A stretch of 64,000 nucleotides of DNA from Cladophialophora immunda (lineage: Eukaryota > Ascomycota > Eurotiomycetes > Chaetothyriales > Herpotrichiellaceae), in the NCBI RefSeq assembly GCF_000835495.1, contig NW_015622544.1:1259704-1323703 (forward strand), read 5' to 3'. Positions 23,498 to 34,371 of this stretch are shown here, in pieces. How positions within the stretch are numbered: the first letter of the stretch is position 1; each line of letters opens with the position of its first letter. The notes under the pieces were generated by a model. That model was not told the DNA's origin. It saw only the letters and a list, made by a program, of their open reading frames with translations, and did not search any database. Both the position numbers and the translations under genes were made by a program.

Positions 23498-24617
23498 ATG
23501 GCTGACGAGAAATCCCACCCCGTTCACCTCGAACCAAGCGAACTGGGCACCAAAGAGTAGTGAGTGCGTCTCTTCGTCCTCACCCCCCCCTTCTACCAAG
23601 CCTAGTCTTCCGACGGACGCAACTAACAGACAAACACCCAATTGAAGCTGGGACGAATACTACCAGAACGATCTAGAAAATGGCGTCGGGTCTGAGGACG
23701 AGAATGGAGCCGAGCAGGATGCCGGCGCCGGCGACGAGGATGAGGATGACCACGCGACGGAGTCTCAGCAACAACCACCTGATCCCTCGGAGCTTGACTC
23801 GTGGTTCGACGACGTCGGCGCGCCAGCCAAAACACTGGCCTTCCTGACGTCGACGACGTTCCCGCTGTCGCCGAACTACATCGCACCAACGGGATCGAAG
23901 GAGGGAGACAGAGACCCGGCCGATCCCTCGGTGCTGGATCTAGGCACAGGCAACGGCAGCGCCCTGTTCGCGCTGCGTCTCCAGGGGCACTACACGGGAC
24001 GCATGGTCGGCGTGGACTACTCGACCAAGAGCGTCGAGCTGGCGAGGAAGCTGCGCGCGCAGTACGCGGCGTCGACCACCGCCACGGCCACGGCCACGGC
24101 CACGGACTCAAACATGGAGAACATCACCTTCGAGGTCCTGGACATCATCCACGACCCTCCCGGCTCGCAACCGTGGTGGCCCCCTCTCGGACCCCGCGGC
24201 GGCCACGGTGGATTCGACCTCGTCCTCGACAAGGGCACGTTCGACGCCATCTCGCTCTCCTCGTCGACCGTCTTCGACCGGGCCTCGACCCGCCAGCGCC
24301 GCATCTGCGAACTCTACCCGGCCAAGGTCCTGGAGATGGTCAAAACAGGCGGCTTTCTGCTGGTCACGAGCTGTAACTGGACCGAGGCGGAAGTGATTGC
24401 TTGGTTCACGAGCCCAGGAGGCGGCGGCAGCAGCGAGAGTGCCGATGTCGCCAGTAGTGAAGGTACAGGAATCCCGGAGGATGGCTGCGAGAGGGCGGTG
24501 TTTGAAGTCTACGATACGATCAAGTACCCCGTGTTCGAGTTTGCAGGGCAAAAGGGCCAGGGCGTCGCGAGTGTTTGTTTCCGGAAACTTCACAGAAACA
24601 TGACCGACCAAGGATGA
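23498..24617 (+). CDS. efm4: EFM4-like lysine N-methyltransferase (METTL10 family)
   Basis: Exons 23498..23559 and 23648..24617 (88-base intron), junction LGTKE-YWDEYY; 343 residues. The entry motif ELGTKEYWDEYYQNDLEN is diagnostic of the EFM4/METTL10 family. SAM motif I is VLDLGTGNGSALFALRLQG (~residues 116-134), with GVDYSTKSVELARK, then the post-I signature LVLDKGTFDAISL and LLVTSCNWTEAEVI. In yeast Efm4 methylates Lys316 of eEF1A. An acidic insertion (residues ~30-65) and an ATATATAT repeat encoded by tandem GCCACG units (~residue 165) lengthen it relative to the ~260-residue yeast protein. Divergent from the EFM7-like gene. Confidence 0.92.
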
Positions 24618-24947
24618 ATGCAGTTTCAAGAACGTGGAGGGGAACCGGTTTCCCATCGATTTTTGTTGGTTCGATTTTATCTATCTGCAGGATCAGCGAG
24701 ACACCATACCGTCTCCTGTCCGTTTCCCTTGGCATGGCACTTCTGAATGGCCCCTTAAAGCTGATCTGATCGTCAAGGCCTACCTCGAATCCAGGGTAGG
24801 GCTGCTTCTTCGCTCCGGTTCTCTCACATGGCCACCCAGCATCTGCAGCAGCGCAAGACTCACATCTCCATCAGCTTTGTTTACCGTTTCTCGTGTCGGT
24901 CGGAGAGGGACCGTTTCATTCGTCAGTCATCTCCGTCATGGCCGAAT
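24618..24947. other. Intergenic, convergent 3' ends
   Basis: 330 bases between the EFM4-like gene and the SRP receptor gene. Nothing else seen. Confidence 0.5.
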
Positions 24948-26921
24948 TTAGTTCATCAACATATTCACCGCCCAAGGAACTGACAACTGGCGCAGATCGC
25001 CGTAATGCTGACCGACGCCAATGAATTGCACTGGCACCGAAGTGGCATGAACGAGACTGATCATAGTCCCGATTCCAGATCCGACCGTGTCAACCTTCGA
25101 GACAATGAATCCATCGAGCTTACGGTTCTTACCCAGTGCTCTCGTGAAATTCTGCGCCTGGCCTACCGAATCATTGCCTACCAGTGCCTCTGCGACTTGA
25201 AGGATCAAGTCAGGTTTCGCAAAGTCGACGAGTTTCTCCAGTGCGGCCATGAGTTGTGTGTTGGTATGGGCTCGTCCGGCCGTGTCAATAAGCACGACTT
25301 GATAGTCGTTCTCTTTTGCAAAGGTTACCGCATCTCTGGCGACGTTGGCTGCATCTTTGCCGTAGCCTCGTTCGTAGATGCTGACTGCACCGAGTCCTTC
25401 ACGAGCGGTGAGCTCCCTTAAATTCCGCACGTGGACGTTCAATTGTTCCACAGCACCAGACCTAAATGTATCGCCTGCAGCGATCAAGACGCGATAGTTG
25501 TTTTGCAGGAGGAAGTAGCAGAGTTTTGATAGGTTGGTGGACTTCCCAACCCCGTTCACACCCAGGATGGTGATGACGAACGGACGGGGTTGCGCTTTTG
25601 CCCCGGTTGGATTCGCAACGGTCTCGATTTGTTGGAGGAGGTCTAGTGATGACCTTGGCGTGAGAATCTTTCTGAGTGAATTTTCTAGGGCTGGGCGCAA
25701 TGCTGCGTCGATTGATTCGAATGCTCCTGTCTTCTTGCCGACCATTTCAGCCTCCACCCCCTGACACAATCGAATAGCTGCATCACGAGCGACGTTCTTA
25801 TTGATCAGATGTTCCTCCATCGACTTCAGAGGTTTCTCAAGGTCTTCTTTCGTCAACGTCTTTCCGCCTACAATGTTCCTGAAGTACCCTGAAATTGCAC
25901 CAAAGGTCGATTTTCCAGTCCCGTTGATCTCGCCTTTGTTGGCGTCTGCCGATTTGAGGATGTGGTTCACTTCATCGCCTAGATCTTTAAGGACAAACTG
26001 GCCTTGCTTGTTCTTCGTTCCCCAGCTCTCTTGTGAAATGGTTTCCGGTGGCGGAGACCGCATCCCAGTCTCTCCATTGTTGCCAACATCGCCAGCAGAG
26101 TAGTCGAGTCTCACATCATCTTCCACATCGGCAATACCATCTGGCCCCCAAACTCGGCCCTTCTTCGCGCTGGTTTTGACGGGTTTGTGCTTTCTGGCTT
26201 CGTCTCCGCTAGAAACATTTGCAGAAGCAGCGGCGTGAGCAGCCTTTCTTGCTCTACGAGAGCCACGACTCTGTGGCCTGCCATTCTCCGTCAACAAATG
26301 CGGCGCAACGCCTGGCAAAGGAGTCGTCGGACGAGAAGTATCGGGTGAGTGGACAGGGGTATTCTGGAGAGAATCCTCGCTGATCCCTGGCACAGCCAAA
26401 GGCTGTGCCTTAATCTGCTGCGGTGCGTCCGGCGGTGGTGGTCCTCCAGTGTCCCCGCCTTCAGCGCTTGTTTTCTTCTCTTCCAGCGGCAGTTCAACGT
26501 GACTCGGCTCCCTGGTGATGGCCCCGCCGGTGCTTTCATCCAATCGGCGCATCTCTTCATCGAAGAACGGATCGAAGGGATATTTCAGAGCAGCGTAGTC
26601 GAGTTCTTCCAGCTGACCTCTGTAGACTTCGACAAAGATTGTACGGATGTCATCGAGCAACTTGTCGACCCAGGTAAGGTGAAGGAGAGACTGATAGACG
26701 GCCACGAAGATCAGACCCAGATCCTTGACCAGTGTATATTTCAAGGTGTACTTGTCGTGTCTGTACGTGGGATTGTTTGAGCTGGTTGCGGTCGGGCGGA
26801 CTTTCTCTTCGATGAAGACATCGTTGATCAAACTGTTGACTGCGGCTGCGCCGATTTTGGAGGAGGACCTCGACCACAAGACGACGCCAGAGGTCGTCAA
26901 GATCTCAAAGGCGTCCAACAT
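24948..26921 (-). CDS. srp101: Signal recognition particle receptor, alpha subunit
   Basis: Intronless, 657 residues. The N-terminal SRX domain (1-~140: MLDAFEILTTSGVVLWSRSS, LGLIFVAVYQSLLHLTWVDKLL) binds the membrane-anchored beta subunit. A charged low-complexity linker (~150-330) contains the basic SRGSRRARKA. The C-terminal NG domain carries the SRP-type GTPase motifs: G1 GVNGVGKSTNLSK (~450), DTFRSGAVEQL, G3 VLIDTAGRAHT, G4 SKVD and closing GVGQHYGDLRQL. It docks ribosome-SRP complexes at the ER membrane through a GTPase dimer with SRP54. Length and all motifs are intact. Confidence 0.98.
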   Translation of the reverse strand: MLDAFEILTTSGVVLWSRSSSKIGAAAVNSLINDVFIEEKVRPTATSSNNPTYRHDKYTLKYTLVKDLGLIFVAVYQSLLHLTWVDKLLDDIRTIFVEVYRGQLEELDYAALKYPFDPFFDEEMRRLDESTGGAITREPSHVELPLEEKKTSAEGGDTGGPPPPDAPQQIKAQPLAVPGISEDSLQNTPVHSPDTSRPTTPLPGVAPHLLTENGRPQSRGSRRARKAAHAAASANVSSGDEARKHKPVKTSAKKGRVWGPDGIADVEDDVRLDYSAGDVGNNGETGMRSPPPETISQESWGTKNKQGQFVLKDLGDEVNHILKSADANKGEINGTGKSTFGAISGYFRNIVGGKTLTKEDLEKPLKSMEEHLINKNVARDAAIRLCQGVEAEMVGKKTGAFESIDAALRPALENSLRKILTPRSSLDLLQQIETVANPTGAKAQPRPFVITILGVNGVGKSTNLSKLCYFLLQNNYRVLIAAGDTFRSGAVEQLNVHVRNLRELTAREGLGAVSIYERGYGKDAANVARDAVTFAKENDYQVVLIDTAGRAHTNTQLMAALEKLVDFAKPDLILQVAEALVGNDSVGQAQNFTRALGKNRKLDGFIVSKVDTVGSGIGTMISLVHATSVPVQFIGVGQHYGDLRQLSVPWAVNMLMN

Positions 26922-27502
26922 TTTGCGAGAGAAGGCTGGCTCCCTTGGGAGGGCAGACGCTGCAGGCGAGCAAGGAAAGAAGACAAGAGGCGCAAATGAG
27001 ATCGGCAGGGAAGCGACTTGGACTGTTGAACGGAGCGAGTGGACGAAAATGACGTTGAATTTACAGTCACGTGCTGATATGAGGCCTCTGGGGCTTTATC
27101 CGGCGAAGCATTCAGCGATTTCACGTGGAGATAGAAACGGAGGAGTATTTCACATTTCACGCAGTTCGCGCATCCCAGTCCCGCCGGTACATCTTATCTT
27201 CATCCTTTAGTGTCTCTCTCATGCGTCCCATCCACCTCTATCGAGACCGGAGTTTCCTTGTCGATTCAATCGTTAAGGTGGCGGTAGCCAATGTTTCTGC
27301 GTTTTTCATTGTTTCCCTCCTGTCTATCCTCCGCCGCGTCAGGACACATCCATCAGCACGAGATGACGGCACACTAACTAGCGACAGACTCTACTGGAGA
27401 AAGATATCCAGACATCCAGATGCCACAGGCACCGCTTTCCTTTCTGCGTACTAGCAAGATGTTTGCCTTAGATATCGGCAATCATCAGGGCCTGGGTTGA
27501 GA
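26922..27502. other. Intergenic between two minus-strand genes
   Basis: 0.58 kb: SRP receptor promoter and AIM24-like 3' UTR. Contains CACGTGA (27068-27074 area). Open frames here are not convincing. Confidence 0.5.
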
Positions 27503-28531
27503 TCAAGCACTCGAACTCCGCGAAGCTACCCAGTCCCCAAATTCGTCCTGGTTCCTGGTCTGGATGTAAATCCTGCCAGGTCCTGTAAATCGGCAGACAA
27601 GACCTTCGCCTGTCGTCATACTGTGAACGCCTCCCTTTCCGGCCTTTTCAATGGCATATCGACAGTTCCACGCAACAAGGTGACCATTGTCAACAATGTG
27701 CTGCTCGTTGGCTTGAAGCTGTTGGATTTGTTAGCTCTGTCTCACAAGAAGAAACAGCAAAGGACAGGGGCCCAGCCTGGCGAGAAATAAAGAGCATCCG
27801 TCCACTTACATCTCGGGTGACAATTGCACCAAAAGACGTGACCCAGAGAGTGCCCTGGCCGGAAATGCGGTAGATGAACAGGTCTTCCCCACTGAAGAAG
27901 GCCTTTCCAAGGCCCTGGCTCTTAGTCTCCTTCACCACTCCACCCGTACACGCCAGAAAAGCATCCTTTCCAAGGTTCCAGCCCTCATCTCCGCGAATGG
28001 GGATGGCGGATACGTCGCCAAACAAGGTAGGTGCCAGGGACACTTCGCCAGGGCCAGTGTACATGGATTCAGCCATCTCCCCGCCAGTGAACATTTTCTT
28101 CATGCTAAACTTTACCTTTCCCTGAAGGACGACGGTTGGAGACATTTGGATCATGGCACCGGGTTTGGACTTGATGACAACACCTTGGGGTATGCGCACA
28201 TTCAGCATGGCGTTCGTGTCACGGTTAGTGATTGAATACGAGATGCCGTCCACAGTTGAATGCCAGCTTTGATCGAATGATGCTGCGGCCGACGGCGGCC
28301 CTTGAGGAGCATGATGCTGTGGTTGCTGTTGTTGGTGCTGTGGTGGATATTGCTGGTGTTGCTGAGGGTATTGATTTTGATATTGATTTTGGTATTGGCT
28401 CTGGTCTTGGTATGGAACTGTCGCAATTAGTTGTGGACAGGTAAAGCAGCCAAGTTCATTCTCTTGTTACCATTGGAGCCATATTGTTGTTGAGGATAGT
28501 ATTGGCCCCCTGGATTCTGGTTGTACGCCAT
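27503..28531 (-). CDS. AIM24-family (TRAP-like) protein with Q/N/Y-rich N-terminus
   Basis: Exons 28531..28471, 28417..27810 and 27718..27503; introns 53 and 91 bases; 294 residues. Residues 1-~75 are low complexity, rich in Gln, Asn, Tyr and Pro (YQNQYQNQYPQQHQQYPPQH). The rest is an AIM24 domain: MLNVRIPQGVVIKSKPGAMIQMSP, KFSMKKMFTGGEM, GLGKAFFSGEDLFIYRISG, FGAIVTRD, LQANEQHIVDNGHLVAWNC, FTGPGRIYIQTRN. Yeast Aim24 is a mitochondrial protein that supports cristae organisation. This copy lacks a basic mitochondrial presequence, so it may be a cytosolic member of the family. Spliced ATG 28531 is chosen because the frame before the domain has only a GTG. Confidence 0.9.
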
Positions 28532-30140
28532 TGTGCCTGGATATGTCGAAAGGACCTTCAGGCGGAACCAATCAAACGCGCAATTTATCGACCTTCCAAT
28601 TCGAAGTCAAATGAATGAGAAGCGCCTGACGAGGAGATGACAACACAGAGCCCAATCTGTCTGAGGATTATGCTTATATTATACAGAGAGCATCCTATTC
28701 CTACAAGAGAGGAGAAACCCTTTGTGGGCTGAGAGGTAAGACGATTCTGCCCTAGTCAATCGCATTTCGGACCCTAAACTCCTGTTTTCGCCTCCAGCTG
28801 GAACGGTCCCTGTCTCGGCCCCCAACGAGTGCTGCGCTTTTATTCGATGGAGGTGCATGACCTGACAACGAACGAATCCTTCTGGGAGCCCGACCAAGGC
28901 TCTTCTGGTATTTTGTCGTTTTCACGGTGTGACTACATGAAAATCCCGTTTCGCTCGAGGATCCTTAATTCCACCACAGCAGAGACGCCGCACCTGCAAA
29001 ATTCCCTTGGGACACAAAGTCCGCAACTAGTCCAAGTCAGGTTGGCACATTGCCCCAATCTGTCAGCAATGGCGCTCCTGCGGAGAAGGATGCCAACTCG
29101 GCCTTGAGCCGGGGTGTTTGGTGGGTGATTCAGCAGATCCGATCCACAGCCTGAAACTGGGCTCGAGTCATCGTCGGGAAATACCTACACAGATGCGGTG
29201 GAATTTCGGTTCGTTGGTGACCAACAGACAACAGATCGTTGGCGCTCGGCGCATAACAGGCAGTAAATGATGCCAGACAGATTGACAAAGAAACAACCGC
29301 CATGCACCAGAGTGAGACTGCAGTGTCCGCTCCTGCTGCTGCTACCAAATGTTGAGCATCAATGACCGACCACATCCTCAACAATGAGTGTGTCACACGG
29401 CCGACCATCTCAGTGCTTACATATGCCCGTCATACGACATGCAGGATCCCATCTGGTTCGAAACGACTTTCCTATTTGCCACGTTCTATAGCAATTCCTA
29501 CGGGCAGTCTAGGAGAGAAGTAATTTCAGGTGTCCGCTAGGACATTGCGCTGAAGGTGGATCTCACTGGTCGTGAGTCGTCAAGAAGCTGCACTCAGCGC
29601 AGCCATCTGTCCCGCGCTTGTGGCTTGTGCGAAGGGTTAACGCCTCATCCATCCTGCGTGGAAAAGACTAACATGGTCGTTGGTAACTAAGGCCCGTTAA
29701 AGTATTTACGACTTTCCGTGTTGGAGGATGGGTACAGCGGGTCTCAGAAAACACCATTGACTGTCGTTGCCAATCAAGCTGCCGCCATGGGGTCAAATGG
29801 CTCTGTTTCAATTCGCGGATGAAATCTTGCGGCTGAACCACATTAACTGTTGTTCTGTCTCTGTCGTCTTTCAAATACCACGCGAAGGACCAAAGGATTG
29901 ATGCTGTGGACCTGGTCAGCATCGATTGACCCCTTCAGCCTTCGAGATGGCGTACACTAGGAAAGGAAGAATCTCAGTTGTGTTAGCGACAGAGGTGTGC
30001 TTCTGTGGTGTCAGGATGCCGTTGAGGCTTTCGAACAGGGGCTGGAGGCTGTGAGTGAGATGCACCCACGATATATAAGGCCCAGCCTACGGCATGAAGA
30101 CCATGTCTTGCTATACTGATTGCACCATCTGGACCTTGCG
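28532..30140. other. Intergenic, 1.6 kb
   Basis: Between divergent starts of the AIM24-like gene and the S41-type peptidase gene. Only short, non-conserved open frames; a TATATAAG-like box at 30072-30079 lies about 65 bases before the peptidase ATG. No gene supported. Confidence 0.5.
30072..30079 (+). promoter_or_regulatory. Probable TATA box of the S41-type peptidase gene
   Basis: The sequence TATATAAG lies about 65 bases upstream of ATG 30141, a plausible spacing for a short 5' UTR. Pattern match only. Confidence 0.45.
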
Positions 30141-32648
30141 ATGTTTTCCTCAACTACTTTCCACGCCTTGTGCGTGCTTGCTCTCACGGTTGCAGTGGAG
30201 TCTCAGTCTGGCACATTGACCGCCACACCAACCGCTACACCAACCGCTCAAGAGCCATGTGCTCAAGTGAGTGCATATTCAAGCCAATATCTGTCGGCAA
30301 ATCCTTCAGGTAAGCCTACCTCTTGAAGAACGTACTTGGCATCTACTGACATCATCGAAAGCACTCAATGTCGCCATGCCTCCAGGTTTGTTGACCTTAT
30401 CCAGGCGCTTCCGATCGTGGCTGATGGCTTCGAATAGATATGGCATACGCCTGTCTACAATCGGTTCCTTTGGTCAAAGAGGATACGCTTGCTCTACTTA
30501 CCGGATTCAAAGCTTGGGTGCAGTGGCAGAGCAACATAGCCTGGGTAAAGGATCCACCAGCAAGTTGGCCATTCCCTGCGGTCGACCTAGTGGGAGGATT
30601 GGAAGAGCTTACCGCAAAGGTGGAAGATGGGACCATCACCCAGGAAATTGACTTCGAAACCCAACTGGTCGATTTGATCACTTCGGTTCGCGACGGGCAC
30701 TTCACCTTCTCGCCAGATGCCTACTCTGTCTTTAATTTTGCCAACCTCCACGTGCCCATAGTTTCCGTTTCGAGTGATGGTAAACAGCTACCAGAAATCT
30801 ACGCGCTCCTCGACCTGAAGGCTCAAGCCCAAGAGGAAGCAAAAGGATGGACGCCTTCTCCTATCGTCAAGATTAACGGAACAGAAGCGGTTTCCTGGCT
30901 GAGTGAAAAGGCTTTCAACGGGACCATGACTCATCAGGACTTGGACACGTTGTACAACCGTGTGTTCTTTACCATCACTGCGACCACCAACGCCGGCTAC
31001 GGCTACTTCAGCACACCGTCATTGAGTCGGTTCTGGGGTTCGTCGATCGCGGTTGAGTTCAAGAACGGGAGCCAAGTATCTATTCCCATCCAAGCCATTA
31101 CGAACAAGGACTTTACCAACGTGGTCGACGGCGAGAGCTTTTACCAGAGTTTCTGTAATGCTACGGCCAAGGCCATGGCAGCAGCGAGTGCATCTTCGAC
31201 ATCTCCCGCCCAGCCGACCGCGACCACGGCGCCCGATCCTACCGCCCTCATCCCGCAATACCCTTCAGCCATCGCAATCAGCGACGATGGTTCGCTAGCT
31301 GGCTACTTTCTGGATGATGAACCAAGCGTTGCTGTTCTTGCGATCCACGAAATGTCCGAGACGGCGCAAGTTTCGACACAGCAATCCCTTACGCGGTTCT
31401 TGCAACAATGTCGGCAAGCTAATAAGACCCACCTCATCGTGGACGTCAGTCAGAACGTAGGTGGCTCAATCATAGTAGCCTACGATATCTTTAAGCAATT
31501 GTTCCCATCGGTTCAGCCATATCTGGGGGCTCAGCTACGTGCACATGAGCAGGTACGCCATGATGTCTTACAAGTTCTGACAGCCTTGGTTCTAATCTCG
31601 GTATCCACAGGTCAACATCCTCGGGACGTTTATTACTTCCCTCATTCAGCAGGCTGAAAAGCAGAAACCTGTCAATGTTGAGGATTTGAATAACGACGGG
31701 CTATTCACTCTCTTTGATGCCACGTCTATCGACGATGATAGCGGGCAGCCTTTTCAATCCTGGGAACAATATTTCGGTCCTGTCCAGGTGCACGGTGACA
31801 ATTTCACGCACCAATATCAGCTCAACCTTTCCAATGCCGCTTATGACGAAGGCACCGGCGGCATCGTCGTCTCGGGCTATGCCAACAACTCCAAAGTTGC
31901 CCCCCAACCTTTCCTTTCCGAGAACATTGTCACTTTTGGGGATGGATTTTGTGGGTCGGCCTGCACCATCTTCCTGCATCTGCTGAAGTATCAGGGTAAG
32001 GTCAAGTCAATTGCGGGCGGAGGTCGACCCCAACCTGGGCCAATGCAGGCCATGGGAGGCACCAAAGGGTGCCAAGTTGAACCTTTGGATTATATCAACC
32101 AGGCTATGTTGTTCTTTTACCAGAATGCTTCGTCGGAAGCGATCAAAGAGGCGAATCAGACAGCACTGAAAGTCCTGGCGGACCAGGCCGACACGCTACT
32201 CCTTCGGAACGATGCAGGGGCCGCTGTCCAGGTCAACCTTCTCAATTCTATTGCTCAGTATGATCAGTCCCAGACGCCGCTCCAGTTTGTCTATGAGGCA
32301 GCGGACTGCAGGCTGTGGTACCAGACTGCTCACGCGTCTGACGTGACGGCGATCTGGAACACGGTGGCAGAGCAGGCGTTTGGACTGAATGGGCAAGAAA
32401 AGTACTCGTTGTGTGTCCCGGGCAGCACGAATCAGCCCAGCAGCTTGAGCGGCAACCAGACATTGTTCCAGGGAGGTCAGATTGTCAATGTCACCGGGTA
32501 CAACCCAGGCGAAGACGCCACGCAGAGCGACTCGTCGGAGCAGAATGGTTCTGCGTCGCTAGCGTTTGGCGCCGGGAACCTGTCAAGCATGGTCTTGGGG
32601 ATCCTTTTAGTGGTGGTGGCGTCGTCGTCGGCCAACTGGCTGATCTAG
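30141..32648 (+). CDS. Secreted S41/CPAF-like serine peptidase, probably GPI-anchored
   Basis: Exons 30141..30309, 30362..30385 (24-base microexon), 30438..31552 and 31611..32648; 781 residues. Signal peptide ALCVLALTVAVES, then a Thr/Pro-rich stretch and DMAYACLQSVPL typical of fungal S41-like proteins. A PDZ-like region (~200-330) is followed by the peptidase core: VAVLAIHEMS, HLIVDVSQNVGGSIIVAYD and ENIVTFGDGFCGSACTIFLHLL, where Ser in GSAC is the likely nucleophile. The C-terminus is small residues followed by a hydrophobic stretch (SSMVLGILLVVVASSSANWLI), as expected for GPI addition. Substrate unknown; acts outside the plasma membrane. Confidence 0.88.
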
Positions 32649-34371
32649 CCATGCCGAGATGTGGCCTGCCAGCACCAATGTCTTTTTATATACTATTTTT
32701 TTTTTCCACGAAGATATATACGCAACCGTTCACACACCTACCGCCTCCCCATTGCCCTCCTGTCCTAATCCCCAAACGCGCAAGACTCACGCGACTCACG
32801 CCGCTCCGTCTGCGCAAGTGTCGACGACGGCAACCAAGCTTATATCCACCCGACCCCGTCTCAAGGCACCCCCCTCTTACCCAGTCGAGGATGACATGCA
32901 GGGCCAAGGCAGCTCGAAGCGGGCAATCGTCGTCGTCAAACTAGTCCACATCAAGGCCATGGTTCAAATATGGACTAGTTTCTTTCTCGCCTGAGGGTGA
33001 GGAATGATCTCGGTGGCGCCTCGTCTCTTGAAGGACGGTGGTCCTAGCTTCTCTCTTTCGTCCTCCTTTCCCCCTCCCCATTGCTTGGTATCGAGGGCTA
33101 TAAAAGTCGTCGGGGGTCCGCAGTCATCAACCCTTCTCACCTCCTGCTCCTGTCGATATGCTTTCCACCAAACGATAAAAACGTAGCTCTGGGCCGGCAG
33201 CCGGAGGACCTGCATCAGCCGTCTGCACCTCCCTCGCTCTGTATCGTTTTACCACTCGGAGGGGGGATTCGGATCAACACTCCGTCCTCTGCCCATCCGG
33301 CTCGCCGCCCCTCGATCCATATCATGTCCTGCTTGCCTCATCAATCCGATCCTGGATCTTTGGACAACGAGAATCTTTGCTCTGTTTCCCCCTCTTAGGA
33401 CTGCGGGCCGTCGATCACCAAAGGAATCTGTCTCTCGGGTCCGGAATGCCATTTCAGCAGTCTCCTTATTCCTCCCCCGGCAAGCGAGGGAGGCATGTCG
33501 TCTTTCGTTTTCCAGACTATTCCTGTATGGAACCAGCCGGTGCCAACCACCAGGTGCCAGGTTGTTTTGGTTTTGTGGCTTTGTCAGCGTCCTCAGGCCA
33601 CGACTTGTCTCGCGCGAGACGGGGACACGCCTCGCACGAGAACCCATTTCTGCTACAGGACACCAGGAAAAGCCCACGAACCGGGGTCCCGTGGTGTTGG
33701 TTGATCCCACCACAAGACCGGGGATGGTCGGTTCCCGCCTTTCCTCCCCTTCCTTTCCCTCGATTCGACCATGGATCCCCATCCATGCGAGGCCACCGCT
33801 CGTTTTGATCGATCCCGCAGGGCCGGAGGAGTCCGCGGGGTTTACACGGCTCGCAAAAGGCTGGACTGCCACGGCTTGGGAAACAGAACAATGTCCTTTC
33901 TCACAACACGTCAAAGAGCAAAACCACATAAGCCCCCCATGTTTGCCTTTAGCCGAACGATCCAAGGGCGACGCCCGCCGAAGTGAGGCGAGGTGAGGTG
34001 AGGATATTGCAGACAATACCACTAGTAACGACGATCCCTCCTCCCACCGCTCCTCCTCGTCGAGTTACTGGTACTACTCGATCCTTGAAAAGATTACATA
34101 CTCCCCCTGCCCCTTCCTCTCTCCCCAGAAGGCCCTGGCCACCGCTCACGTGTTGGCTGCGCGCTTCATAATCGATACATTTATCCTCTCGGCAATACCT
34201 ATCCATGTATCGCGGCCACCGGGAGCCTTAAAAACACTCGACGTCAAGAAAACACACTCTCTCTGCTGGTCCGCACCCTCCAGATTCCATCTCATCAGTG
34301 ACTCTCCCTCCCGAGAGAGCTCGTCCAAGAGTCCCCGGTTTTGCACCTTTACCTCCTCCCAGAAACCTACC
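32649..34371. other. Intergenic, 1.7 kb, probable long promoter / 5' UTR of the Zn2Cys6 gene
   Basis: Contains pyrimidine-rich tracts and two open frames over 140 codons that lie on opposite strands of the same bases (33249-34022) with no recognisable domain. TATAAAAG near 33099-33106. I see no gene. Confidence 0.5.

Noticed and set aside
23623..24376. Open frames of 160-190 codons opposite and overlapping the EFM4-like gene
   Set aside because: Pro/Arg/Ser-rich shadows of a GC-rich coding region.
33249..34022. 257-codon minus-strand frame upstream of the Zn2Cys6 gene
   Set aside because: Overlaps equally open plus-strand frames; no domain, unlikely composition; region better read as promoter/5' UTR.
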